A DNA stretch of 34,609 nt, from positions 1 through 34,609 of the forward strand of contig SPJV01000016.1 in NCBI GenBank assembly GCA_006844765.1, read 5' to 3'. Below the pieces are notes generated by a model. That model ran no database searches, was not told where the DNA came from, and saw only the letters and a list, made by a program, of their open reading frames with translations. The number at the start of each line of letters is the position of its first letter. Within the stretch, counting starts at the first letter, position 1. This document shows positions 1 through 7,965 of the stretch, in pieces. Source of the DNA: Alphaproteobacteria bacterium. GTDB lineage: Bacteria > Pseudomonadota > Alphaproteobacteria > UBA8366 > Aestuariispiraceae. The translations under genes were made by a program, and so were the position numbers.

Positions 1-561
1 GTGGAAGGCGATCACATTCGCCTGCGTCAGTTGGAAGATCAGGTCCATCAGGCTGTGATCGAAGTTGATCGTCTGCTGACCGATATGTCCCAGGATATCA
101 ATCGTCAGAACACCTATGTATCGCAACAGCGCGGCAACATGACGACGCTGTCCCTGGCGATCAAGAATGGTGAGCTTTACGGCACAAACCTGACGACACG
201 GTCTTTCACACAGATCGAAAATCAGGCTCGGGCGCAGGCGCGCGCGTCTCAACCGGCACCGGGTGAGCGGCCTCTGGTAATCATTCGCTTCGATCAACCG
301 AATGTGCAGTATCAACAAGCGCTCTATGACGCGGTTCGCCAGGCGCTTGATCGGAAGCCGGATGCGATCTTCAACCTTCTGGCGGTTAGCCCGCAGGCAG
401 GCTCGGCATCGCAGGTGACGCTGAACAGCACGGCGGCCAAGCGCAGCGCAGAAGATGTCCTTCGCACCCTGACCGATATGGGTGTCCGGTCCAGCCGGGT
501 TACCTTGTTGGCCTCCACCCAGGACGTCACCAGCAATGAAGTTCACGTCTTCGTCCGCTGA
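1..561 (+). CDS. C-terminal part of an unrecognised coiled-coil protein, 5' truncated by the window
   Basis: The frame is open from the first base, so the true start is probably outside the window; the GTG at position 1 cannot be trusted as the start. The visible 186 residues begin with a charged, heptad-like segment (about residues 1-45) that looks like the end of a coiled coil. A Pro/Ala/Gln-rich linker follows (about 75-88), then a compact alpha/beta domain (about 90-186) starting RPLVIIRF and ending EVHVFVR. That domain has the look of a small periplasmic or OmpA-like fold: a strand, a helix, and an 'AAKRSAEDVLRTL' helix followed by 'MGVRSSRVTL'. I do not recognise the family and assign no function. 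It is followed by the DUF4864 gene on the same strand. The coding call is secure; the fold suggestion is inference. Confidence 0.75.
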   Translation: MEGDHIRLRQLEDQVHQAVIEVDRLLTDMSQDINRQNTYVSQQRGNMTTLSLAIKNGELYGTNLTTRSFTQIENQARAQARASQPAPGERPLVIIRFDQPNVQYQQALYDAVRQALDRKPDAIFNLLAVSPQAGSASQVTLNSTAAKRSAEDVLRTLTDMGVRSSRVTLLASTQDVTSNEVHVFVR

Positions 562-574
562 TCACGCGTAACGA

Positions 575-611
575 GCGCCCTGGAAAAGGGTAACAGAGGG
601 TTTCCGGGCGC
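575..611 (+). terminator. Stem-loop between two genes, weak terminator candidate
   Basis: GCGCCCTGGAAA (575-586) can pair with TTTCCGGGCGC (601-611), leaving one bulged T at 581 and a 14-base loop. It sits 13 bases after the stop codon of the upstream gene. No T-run follows, so it is not a classical intrinsic terminator. The ribosome binding site of the next gene (621-625) begins ten bases further on, so it could instead stabilise an mRNA end. Confidence 0.3.
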
Positions 612-635
612 CTTGCTAATAGGAGCATGGCCGCC

Positions 636-1115
636 ATGAGAACATCTGAACGTCCCCATTTTTTGATCGGCTTCCTGCCGTTTCTTCTCGCCGTCTTTGT
701 TGCGGGGCCGGCGGTATCTTCCGCCTTGGTGCAGGGTTCAACAGATGGACCCGCCATTCAATCTGTCATTGCCGAACAGCTGGATGCCTTCAAGCTGGGG
801 GATGACCGCCGCGCCTATGGTCAGGCAGCACCTTCCGTACGCAAGATTTTCCCCTCGACTGACGTTTTTATGGCGATGGTGCGGGGCGGCTATGCCGCAT
901 TGATCGATCCGGCCGGCGTGCTTTTCACTGAAGTGCAGACCAAAAACGGGCGCGGCGTACAGAAAGTCGTAATCACGGACCGTTCGGGCGGACGGTGGCT
1001 CGCGCAATATCTGATGGAGCAACAGGCCGACGGAAGCTGGCGGATTGCTGGCTGCCATCTGACGCCTTTATCCGATGAAAGCGCCTCTCTTGCCCAGGAC
1101 CGGCAGCTCGGTTAA
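636..1115 (+). CDS. DUF4864 domain-containing secreted protein
   Basis: The protein resembles the DUF4864 family of small exported proteins of unknown function found in alphaproteobacteria. Residues 1-29 form a signal peptide: basic start MRTSERPH, hydrophobic core FLIGFLPFLLAVFVAG, then small residues. The mature part carries the family pattern: an 'IQSVIAEQLDAFKLGD' helix, then 'AYGQAAPSVRKIF', 'MVRGGYAAL', a strand pair, and 'DGSWRIAGCHL' near the end, an NTF2-like arrangement. An in-frame ATG lies at 627, but AGGAG at 621-625 is only one base from it and is ten bases from the ATG at 636, so 636 is chosen (159 residues). Function is unknown; export to the periplasm is the only safe inference. 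Confidence 0.85.
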   Translation: MRTSERPHFLIGFLPFLLAVFVAGPAVSSALVQGSTDGPAIQSVIAEQLDAFKLGDDRRAYGQAAPSVRKIFPSTDVFMAMVRGGYAALIDPAGVLFTEVQTKNGRGVQKVVITDRSGGRWLAQYLMEQQADGSWRIAGCHLTPLSDESASLAQDRQLG

Positions 1116-1165
1116 TCAACAGGGAAGACGCCCCGATTTACTTTCCGTGCCGAGAGGTTTGATTG

Positions 1166-1648
1166 ATGTCAGATGCCCCCTATGCCAAAGAATTTCCCGT
1201 CTCTTGGGATGAGCTTCACCGAACCGCCCGCGCCTTGGCGTGGCGGCTGAGCGAGCTGGGACCATTTGAAGGGATCGTCGCCGTCGCCCGGGGCGGATTG
1301 GTGCCGGCGGCAATTGTCTCTCGCGAACTTGAAATTCGCATGGTGGATACGGTTTGCATCTCGACCTACGACCACAAGGATAAAGGGGATTCGAAGATCC
1401 TGAAGACCTTGGCCGGGGACGGTACGGGATGGCTGATCGTCGATGATCTGGTCGATACGGGCCGGACAGCGCGCATCGTCCGGGACATGCTGCCGGAAGC
1501 CCATTTCGCCACCGTCTATGCGAAACCGGCAGGTCGCCCGCTGGTGGACACATTCGTGACGGAAGTGTCCCAGGATACCTGGATCCTGTTCCCCTGGGAT
1601 GTTGAGTTAACCTATGCAAAGCCAATCCGGGACCGCAACGGGTCCTGA
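1166..1648 (+). CDS. gpt: Xanthine/guanine phosphoribosyltransferase
   Basis: Purine salvage enzyme joining guanine, xanthine or hypoxanthine to PRPP to give the nucleotide, probably cytosolic or membrane-associated. The type I phosphoribosyltransferase PRPP loop is clear at about residues 89-101 (LIVDDLVDTGRTA). The upstream 'IVAVARGGLVPAAIVSREL' is the usual loop/helix of this family, and the C-terminal 'TWILFPWD' matches bacterial XGPRTs. The length, 160 residues, is close to the 152 of E. coli Gpt. A TTG at 1163 is one codon earlier; the ATG at 1166 with GAGAGG at 1152-1157 is preferred. It converges with the transporter operon and the stops are only 25 bases apart. Exact base preference cannot be read from sequence alone. 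Confidence 0.93.
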   Translation: MSDAPYAKEFPVSWDELHRTARALAWRLSELGPFEGIVAVARGGLVPAAIVSRELEIRMVDTVCISTYDHKDKGDSKILKTLAGDGTGWLIVDDLVDTGRTARIVRDMLPEAHFATVYAKPAGRPLVDTFVTEVSQDTWILFPWDVELTYAKPIRDRNGS

Positions 1649-1673
1649 GGGTTTTCCCCGAAATCAGGTGACA

Positions 1674-2543
1674 TTACCGCCCGGCTCGACGGTCCCTGCC
1701 GCGCGGATCCAATAGATCCCGCAGCCCGTCACCCAACAAATTCAAACCCAACACAGCCAGCATGATGGCAAGCCCCGGGAAGACCGGCTGCCATGAACTT
1801 ACAAACATGAAAGTCTGTGCGTCAGCGAGCATACGGCCCCAGCTGGGTGTCGGCGGTTGAATACCCAGCCCCAGATAACTCAACCCGGCTTCTGCAAGAA
1901 CAGCGATGGCGAATTGAACCGTCCCTTGGACGATCAAGGCACCGGCTATGTTGGGGAGGATATGCCGCAGCAGGATCGCCGTCTGGGTCCGGCCTATCGC
2001 GATGGCGGCCATGACAAAAGGGCGTGCCGCAACAGAGATTGCAGCCCCGCGTGTGACCCGTGCGAAGACAGCGATGTTGAACAAGCCGACGGCGGCAATG
2101 ACATTCCCTGCCCCCGGCCCATAGACCGCCGTTACCAGAACAGCGGTCAAGATAGCAGGAAATGCGAAGATCAGATCGCTTGATCGTTCTATCGCTGCGG
2201 ATAGGAGACCACCGCGCCGCCAAGCTGCGATCAATCCAAGCGGGACGCCGCCCACCAGACCAACCGCCACTGCAGCGGCGCCGACAGAGAACGAGGTCCA
2301 AGCCCCCCCCATGACCAGAGACAGCAGATCGCGCCCGAAATGATCCGTGCCGAACCAATGCGCCGACGATGGCGGTTTGAGCTTGGCGAGTACATCCATG
2401 GCGTCCGACGGATAGGGTGTCCAGATCACCGAGACCAATCCGAAGAATGCCAAGGCAAGGACCAAACCGCCGCCGATCAGCATGGAAGGCCCGCTGCGAC
2501 GGACAAGGTTGCTCGCCCTATCAGCTCCCGCCTGCACACTCAT
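1674..2543 (-). CDS. ABC transporter permease, DppC/OppC type
   Basis: One of two inner-membrane channel subunits of a peptide/nickel-class (PepT family) ABC importer. After a short cytoplasmic start there is a first membrane span (about residues 19-41). The segment 'WFGTDHFGRDLLS' follows, which is the hallmark of OppC/DppC proteins, and then five more hydrophobic spans. The coupling region carries 'LRHILPNIAG', the usual DppC form of the EAA loop that contacts the ATPase. The length of 289 residues is typical. Its ATG overlaps the stop of the upstream DppB-type gene by four bases (ATGA), so the two are translationally coupled. It is the last gene of the operon; no ATPase gene follows, because the next gene is convergent gpt. 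Confidence 0.93.
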   Translation of the reverse strand: MSVQAGADRASNLVRRSGPSMLIGGGLVLALAFFGLVSVIWTPYPSDAMDVLAKLKPPSSAHWFGTDHFGRDLLSLVMGGAWTSFSVGAAAVAVGLVGGVPLGLIAAWRRGGLLSAAIERSSDLIFAFPAILTAVLVTAVYGPGAGNVIAAVGLFNIAVFARVTRGAAISVAARPFVMAAIAIGRTQTAILLRHILPNIAGALIVQGTVQFAIAVLAEAGLSYLGLGIQPPTPSWGRMLADAQTFMFVSSWQPVFPGLAIMLAVLGLNLLGDGLRDLLDPRGRDRRAGR

Positions 2544-3487
2544 CGCTGAACCCTCGCCCGGGGATCAATGGCGTTATAAATCAGATCCACAGCGAAATTC
2601 ACCAAGACGACGATCCCGGCAAACATCAGCACGAGATCGCGCACGACGATCAGGTCTCTTTGGAAAATAGATTGGATCAGAAGCCGACCCAGGCCCGGCA
2701 AGTAGAATACATTCTCGATCACGATTGATCCGGCGACCAGGAATGCGAATTGTAGTCCCATGATTGTCGAGATCGGGATCATCGCGTTTCGTAACGCATG
2801 TCGCGCGATCACCGCCGAACTGGAAACGCCCTTTGCCCGCGCGGTGCGGATATAGTCCTCTCCCAGCGTTTCCAGCAGTGCCCCCCGCACGACGCGCGAC
2901 AGAATTGCTGCTTCCGACAGGGCCAACGCCAGAGCCGGCAGGAACAGCGCACCCAACGCATTGAACGGGTTATCAGACCAGCCCGGAAATCCGCCCGTAG
3001 AGACCCAGCCGAGTTTTACAGCGAACAGCAGGACGAGAAGAATGCCGAACCAAAAATTGGGAATCGCCAAACCGATCTGAGCGAACCCCATCGCCAAAAA
3101 ATCCGCAGGACCACCCCGACCTGCGGCTGCGAGAATGCCGATTGGCATCGCGATCAGTACCGTCAACAAAAACGCCATGCCCGCCAGTGGTAGGGAAATC
3201 GCGAGCCTATCCCGAACCATGTCGGCGACGGGGATACCGTAGATCTGACTTGTGCCCAAATCGCCAGTCAGCAAACCAAGGACCCAGTCGACATAGCGTT
3301 CCGCCATCGGCCGGTCGATCCCCAGCTGCGCGCGCATGGCGGCCAAGGTGTCATCGCGCGCCTCTGTCCCCAAAAGAATTTGGGCGGCATCGCCGGGTAG
3401 GACCTCCAATGCGAAGAATGTGATCAGACTTGCCGCAAAGAGCGTTCCCGCAAGACCAGCCAACCGATGTGACAACATAGGCAGCAT
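2540..3487 (-). CDS. ABC transporter permease, DppB/OppB type
   Basis: Partner channel subunit of the DppC-type protein. The N-terminal span is followed by 'LPGDAAQILLGTEA' and 'LGIDRPMAERYVDW', both standard for DppB. Six hydrophobic segments are visible. The C-terminal third has 'RHALRNAMIPISTIMG' (coupling loop) and 'IENVFYLPGLGRLLIQSI', the family's most conserved stretch. At 315 residues it is the usual size. No good Shine-Dalgarno sequence precedes the ATG at 3487; the ATG at 3478 is a second possibility. The gene lies 47 bases downstream of the binding-protein gene and overlaps the next permease by four bases. Confidence 0.93.
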   Translation of the reverse strand: MLPMLSHRLAGLAGTLFAASLITFFALEVLPGDAAQILLGTEARDDTLAAMRAQLGIDRPMAERYVDWVLGLLTGDLGTSQIYGIPVADMVRDRLAISLPLAGMAFLLTVLIAMPIGILAAAGRGGPADFLAMGFAQIGLAIPNFWFGILLVLLFAVKLGWVSTGGFPGWSDNPFNALGALFLPALALALSEAAILSRVVRGALLETLGEDYIRTARAKGVSSSAVIARHALRNAMIPISTIMGLQFAFLVAGSIVIENVFYLPGLGRLLIQSIFQRDLIVVRDLVLMFAGIVVLVNFAVDLIYNAIDPRARVQR

Positions 3488-3534
3488 TTACATCACAGGC
3501 CAAAAAATCACGGAGGTCCCTCAACGCGTCATAA

Positions 3535-5040
3535 TTACTCCCAGTGGACTTTGGTCAGATCATTGGCTTGAACCGGAGCGTTCATCCAGAGGCCGCTGAT
3601 CTCCTTCCGTCGGACACCGATCTTGGCGAGCTGAAACAAGAACCCGTTTACCGCTTCATCGGCGAGCATTTGTTGGGCTTCCCGATAAAGCGCGTAGCGC
3701 TCAGCCGGGTTGGAGGTCTCCTCCACCGTTTTCATCAGTTCCTTGAAGGCGGGATTGTCATATCCGAAATAATAATCATCCCGCGCATAAATGCCGATAT
3801 CCAAAGGCTCGGTATGGGAGACAATGGTAAAATCAAAGTCATGCGGCGCCTTAAAGACCTCAGCCAGCCACTGCCCCCATTCCACCGGCACAATCTCCAG
3901 CTCGATCCCGACGGCTTTCAACTGTGCGGCGATGATTTCCCCGCCGCGACGGGCATAGGTGGGCGGCGGCAGTTTGATAACCGCTTTCGTGCCCGATTTG
4001 ACACCCGCTTCCGCCAGCAGCGCCTTTGCTTTCTCGGGGTCGTACAACCCTTGCTCTGTTAGGTCGAGATAGGCCGGGCTATGCGGCGCAAAATGCGAGC
4101 CGATCGGTGTTCCGAAACCGAACATCGCACCGGCAATAATCGCGTTCCGGTCAATCGCGTGCTGTATCGCGCGGCGTACGCGTACATCATTCCACGGCGC
4201 CCGGCGATGGTTGATGGACAGGATCGTTTCCCCTTCAGTCGTGCCAACGTCAACCGCGAAACGGCCATCAGCCTGGAAGCGGGCCACCATCTCCGGGGCA
4301 TTGATATTGGCGACGGCATCAATATCACCGGCGAGCAAGGCCACGACCTGAGCCGCCGGATCCTTGATGAACTGAAAGGTAACCTTGTTTAGCGCCGGTT
4401 TGGTGCCCCAATAGGCCGGGTTCTCGGTCAGCGTCAGCGTCGCGCCCCGCACCCAGGTGTCTAACTTGAACGGTCCCGTGCCGACCGGGTTGGTCTTGTT
4501 CGTATCAGCACTTGCCGGATCGACAATCACCGCATCCCCCCAGCCGAGGTTCCACAGAAACTGTCCTTCCTTGCGGCTCAGCCGGATGATGACGGTCCGA
4601 TCATCCACCACATCAACGGAGGCTATTGCGGAGAACAGCGCCTTTTGCGCATTCACCGAATCCTCCGCCATGGCACGCTCTAGGGAGAACTTCACATCAG
4701 ACGCTTCCAACGTCGCACCATCATGGAAAGTGACACCTTCGCGCAGAATGAAGCGATAGGTTAGCCCGTCGTCTTCAATCACCCAGCGTTCGGCGAGCCC
4801 CGCCTTCACCTGCCCACTCTCATTAATACGGGTCAGGCCTTCGAAAACATTTGCATAGACGATCTCGTCAATCGCAGCGGCTGCGCCTGCGGTAGGGTCT
4901 AGATGCGGCGGCTCAAGCGTCACGCCCATCACGATATCAGTGCGCTTTCCCTCATTCGCCTCTGCAGGCGGCGCTGTCATACCGAGGCAAAGCCCGGTCC
5001 CTATCGCCGCAACGCCCAACAGTTTTACTACACCGTTCAT
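3535..5040 (-). CDS. ABC transporter peptide-binding protein (SBP family 5)
   Basis: Periplasmic receptor of the importer encoded just downstream. A signal peptide spans residues 1-28 (MNGVVKLL, hydrophobic core, cleavage after PPAEA). The mature protein shows family 5 landmarks: 'EPPHLDPTAG', 'VYANVFEGL', 'YRFILREGVTFHDGA' with 'DVKFSLERAM', and 'NPVGTGPFKL'. A late 'VRVRRAIQHAIDRNAI' segment also fits. The open frame runs 13 codons further upstream, but GGAGG eight to nine bases before the ATG at 5040, and the signal peptide directly after it, fix that start (501 residues). The ligand is not readable; neighbouring peptidases suggest peptides or amide-linked compounds. Confidence 0.93.
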   Translation of the reverse strand: MNGVVKLLGVAAIGTGLCLGMTAPPAEANEGKRTDIVMGVTLEPPHLDPTAGAAAAIDEIVYANVFEGLTRINESGQVKAGLAERWVIEDDGLTYRFILREGVTFHDGATLEASDVKFSLERAMAEDSVNAQKALFSAIASVDVVDDRTVIIRLSRKEGQFLWNLGWGDAVIVDPASADTNKTNPVGTGPFKLDTWVRGATLTLTENPAYWGTKPALNKVTFQFIKDPAAQVVALLAGDIDAVANINAPEMVARFQADGRFAVDVGTTEGETILSINHRRAPWNDVRVRRAIQHAIDRNAIIAGAMFGFGTPIGSHFAPHSPAYLDLTEQGLYDPEKAKALLAEAGVKSGTKAVIKLPPPTYARRGGEIIAAQLKAVGIELEIVPVEWGQWLAEVFKAPHDFDFTIVSHTEPLDIGIYARDDYYFGYDNPAFKELMKTVEETSNPAERYALYREAQQMLADEAVNGFLFQLAKIGVRRKEISGLWMNAPVQANDLTKVHWE

Positions 5041-5125
5041 GTCCCAATCCTCCGCCCGCATGTCATTTTGTAGAAACAAGAATTCACTGATTTTTTAGAA
5101 GTTTATCCTGGTTCATCCTCGATTG

Positions 5126-6124
5126 TCACCCTTCCCGTGATGCATGGACACCGCGTGCAATGGCGCGCGCCAGACAATCCGCCGCAATCGCGCCCAAGCG
5201 GGTTAAGACGAGGGGATCGATGGCCGCCTCTGAACCGGTTTGACCGGTCGAAAGAGCAAAAACCGTGTCGCCGTCAAAGGGCGTGTGCGCCGGTCGGATC
5301 GCACGTGCCAGCCCGTCTTGGGCCATTACGGCAAAGCGCATCACATCTTCATGCCCCATCACCGCGTCGGTAGCGACGATGGCGACGGTTGTATTCTCCC
5401 GTGGGCTGGGGCGAGCGCCGCCACTGAGCTTGCCGAGTGGCGGATCAAGGCTGCCCGCCGCCTCAGGCGCGCCCAGGCCGCCGAACTCTTTATCCTGCTC
5501 CAAAGGGGCCGCCCAGAAGCGCCCTTTGGTGTCCGTCACCTCGCCAATACTGTTGACTGCGACCAGGGCGCCGATGCTGGCGCCGGTGACAGGGTCCACT
5601 GCCGACGCCGTTCCCAGACCGCCGGGTCGGGTTCCGGCCTTCGCGCCATAGCCTGCCCCGATACGACCGGGATCGACATCAAGCCCCCGCGAATCAAACG
5701 CGGCCTGCGCCAAAGCTTCATAAGGATTGCCGGCATCAGCCTCTATCCAGCCCTTATCACCGCCATTGGCCAGATCGAACAGGATCGCGGCTGGCACAAT
5801 CGGTACGGAATATCCGCCCGCCGGGAACCCCCGCCCCGCTGCTGCCAGGCGCATCTGAACCGCCGTCGCTGCTGCCAAGCCGAAGGCAGAGCCGCCGGAT
5901 AAAACAATCGCATCTGCCTTTCCAGCGAGTGTTCCGGCGCCCAGCGCATCGGTTTCCCGTGTCCCCGGTGCGCCGCCCCGACTATCGACGGCGGCGATTG
6001 CGGCCTGATCCGGGACAAGCACCGTGACCCCGGAGCGGATTGATGCATCCGCTGCATTGCCGACAGTCAGGCCCGGCACGTCAGTGATCGCGTTTCTGGG
6101 ACCCGGGCGCACGGTATCGGTCAT
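5126..6124 (-). CDS. P1-family (S58/DmpA-like) self-cleaving peptidase, NylC-like site
   Basis: Member of the DmpA/NylC N-terminal-nucleophile hydrolases, which hydrolyse amide bonds at peptide N-termini or in beta-amino-acid and nylon-type oligomers. Visible motifs are 'NAITDVPGLTVGN' at the N-terminus, 'AIVLSGGSAFGLAAA' (about residues 72-86), and 'RENTTVAIVATDA' (about 242-254). In DmpA the precursor is cut between Gly and Ser; in NylC it is cut between Asn and Thr. Here the equivalent position reads Asn244-Thr245, so Thr245 is the expected nucleophile of the beta subunit. At 332 residues it is of normal size. The ATG overlaps the stop of the M81 peptidase gene by four bases. Substrate is unknown; family assignment is firm and the cleavage site is inference from motif alignment by eye. 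Confidence 0.9.
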   Translation of the reverse strand: MTDTVRPGPRNAITDVPGLTVGNAADASIRSGVTVLVPDQAAIAAVDSRGGAPGTRETDALGAGTLAGKADAIVLSGGSAFGLAAATAVQMRLAAAGRGFPAGGYSVPIVPAAILFDLANGGDKGWIEADAGNPYEALAQAAFDSRGLDVDPGRIGAGYGAKAGTRPGGLGTASAVDPVTGASIGALVAVNSIGEVTDTKGRFWAAPLEQDKEFGGLGAPEAAGSLDPPLGKLSGGARPSPRENTTVAIVATDAVMGHEDVMRFAVMAQDGLARAIRPAHTPFDGDTVFALSTGQTGSEAAIDPLVLTRLGAIAADCLARAIARGVHASREG

Positions 6125-7608
6125 GGCCAGTCTATCTCATTCACCGGATCAAGAGGGTAGATCGGGCGCCGCACCTTTTTATAGTCCAGCAAGCTATTGT
6201 CTGATGTGGTGACCCCCATGCCATCCAGCGTAAACCTGTGGCGTTCCAGATCCCCGAAACCCGCACGATAGTGAATGCGTGACTTGAGCAGAATATAGCG
6301 GCATTTGGCGGGCTCGATCCCCATCATGGAGATAACACCCGCATCCCAGGGCTCGTGATGCAAGGAGGTCACGATAATCCGGACGCCGCCGACCCGGATC
6401 AACGCGGTTTCCCCACAGCGGACGGTGACGCCGGTATACATCGGGCCTTCGACAACAAAGTTCCCATCGCTCAGCTTTTCGACGACGCCGGTTACCTCAA
6501 GCGGTTCTCCGAGGGCATCAATGCTGGGCATATCCGTGCGCCCACCAAGCGGCAGGGTGATCGTGGCCCCTTCACCGGCCTCAGTCATCAGGCGCACTGC
6601 CTCCGGATCCCAGACCGTCGCAACGACCACGCCTTCAAGCCGTTGGCGCAGGACTTCGGCGATAACGGTCATGACATCCTGCGTCGCGCCCGACCCGCAG
6701 TTATCTGCGTGATCCAGCAAGACAATCGGGCCGTGGTTTAAAGTCTTGGCTTCCGCAACCGCCTCTTGCAGAGGGGTGGCGCGATAGATGAAGTCGTCGC
6801 GCGCCGCCCAGCTTGCTGCCACCAGGGCATCGCGCGCCGATTCCGCTGCCTCACTATCACCATCCGTAATGACTACCGCCGAATTTCCGGCATCTTCGAT
6901 ATCCGCCAGTGCGAACCCGCCAAAGACTGTTGCGGCGAGGATGCCCGGTTGTTCCTCCAGCTCACGGCATTGCGCAATCAAGGGCTTCATGGGCATGTCA
7001 TCGGTGCCTTGGCACAATGTCTGGGACAACAGCGGTGGCCGGCCCCAGCGCATCACCGGATTGATGCTGCCATCCAAGCTACCCATCAGAATGCGGCCAA
7101 CCTGATCCGCCACCTCATACATATCGACATGAGGATAGGTCTTGTAGCCGATCAAGGCTGTCGAATTCTCAATCATCGCTGCGGTCAGGTTGCAATGCAA
7201 ATCGCAGGTAACCGCAATGGGCAATGATGGCGCAATTGCGCGAATTTCCGACAACAGCCAACCTTCGCCATCGTCAGCCACCTCGCTTACCATCGCGCCA
7301 TGCAGATCGAGGAGAACCGCATCACAACCCTTTGCAACCTCTTCCAATATGGCGCCGTTGAGGCGCTCAAAGGCCTCCCGCGTGACCGGGCCGGCGGGCA
7401 TGGCTTCTGCAGCGACCGGCACCACGACCTCGGCTCCAGCCGCTTCCGCAAGCTTCATATACGCAGCCAGAGGCATCGCCGTGTCGCGATAGGCATCCGC
7501 AGCCTCTTGCCCGAAGAACAGCCCCCAATCGGCAAAACGTGCCAAATCAGTCCGGATCGGCGAGAAGGTGTTGGTTTCATGCTTCAGCATCGCGCAGACA
7601 ATGCGCAT
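6121..7608 (-). CDS. M81-family metallopeptidase (MlrC-like)
   Basis: Resembles MlrC, the zinc peptidase that finishes degradation of linearised microcystin, and its many relatives of unknown substrate. The N-terminus 'MLKHETNTFSP' is the family signature. Likely zinc-site residues are seen at 'LDLHGAMV' (His103), 'TCDLHCN' (Asp136, His138) and 'YPHVD' (His160). A later 'LLDHADNCGSGAT' matches the conserved C-terminal domain motif. The open frame extends 29 codons upstream, but the ATG at 7608 lies behind GGAAAGG and starts exactly where family members start (MRIVCAML), giving 495 residues. It is the first gene of the five-gene minus-strand operon and overlaps the next by ATGA. Confidence 0.9.
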   Translation of the reverse strand: MRIVCAMLKHETNTFSPIRTDLARFADWGLFFGQEAADAYRDTAMPLAAYMKLAEAAGAEVVVPVAAEAMPAGPVTREAFERLNGAILEEVAKGCDAVLLDLHGAMVSEVADDGEGWLLSEIRAIAPSLPIAVTCDLHCNLTAAMIENSTALIGYKTYPHVDMYEVADQVGRILMGSLDGSINPVMRWGRPPLLSQTLCQGTDDMPMKPLIAQCRELEEQPGILAATVFGGFALADIEDAGNSAVVITDGDSEAAESARDALVAASWAARDDFIYRATPLQEAVAEAKTLNHGPIVLLDHADNCGSGATQDVMTVIAEVLRQRLEGVVVATVWDPEAVRLMTEAGEGATITLPLGGRTDMPSIDALGEPLEVTGVVEKLSDGNFVVEGPMYTGVTVRCGETALIRVGGVRIIVTSLHHEPWDAGVISMMGIEPAKCRYILLKSRIHYRAGFGDLERHRFTLDGMGVTTSDNSLLDYKKVRRPIYPLDPVNEIDWP

Positions 7609-7965
7609 GGGATCAGACCTTTCCATTGGGTGCGAAGAATTGTCGAAGTGTGACATGCTGCGGTGAAGCCGATCAAGCGCGATACCGGCCGACACCGACT
7701 AAATCATTGACCATATCGACAGAGAGATGGGACGACCGCCGGTTTTGGGGGAAAGTGGGGGGTACCGGCGGCCGTCGCGGCCATCGGGTAGGTCTGGCCG
7801 TGAACTTCGGAGATAAGTGTTATGGTCGCCATTTTCCAGGCAGGCTCACCGAAGCGTGAAACTTGGTGTTAATCGCGCGATTAACGGCTCTTGGGCTTGT
7901 GTAGTGGGCGCAGCTTTCCTATATCGCCCGCAGTTGATTTTGATCGCATAACCCGGAGAAACCAA
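7609..7965. other. Divergent intergenic region between M81 peptidase and htpG
   Basis: No gene is seen in this 357-base stretch. It must hold the promoters of the minus-strand peptidase/transporter operon and of htpG. It contains the 18-bp palindrome listed separately and a GC-rich segment at about 7764-7785 with a short GGCC...GGCC dyad. I found no convincing heat-shock (CTTGAA/CCCCAT) promoter on the htpG side. Confidence 0.6.
7868..7885. promoter_or_regulatory. 18-bp perfect palindrome upstream of htpG
   Basis: GTTAATCGCGCGATTAAC reads identically on both strands with no central spacer. It ends 80 bases before the htpG start codon. Such an uninterrupted dyad is typical of a dimeric repressor operator. 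Its TTAA halves are eight bases apart, one more than a CtrA box, so it is not called CtrA. The regulator is unknown. Confidence 0.5.

Noticed and set aside
1649..1673. Short GGG-TTTT-CCC hairpin between gpt and the transporter operon as a bidirectional terminator
   Set aside because: The stem is only three to four base pairs and no T-run follows.
7868..7885. CtrA box upstream of htpG
   Set aside because: The TTAA halves are separated by eight bases; the CtrA consensus needs seven. The site is kept only as an unnamed palindrome.
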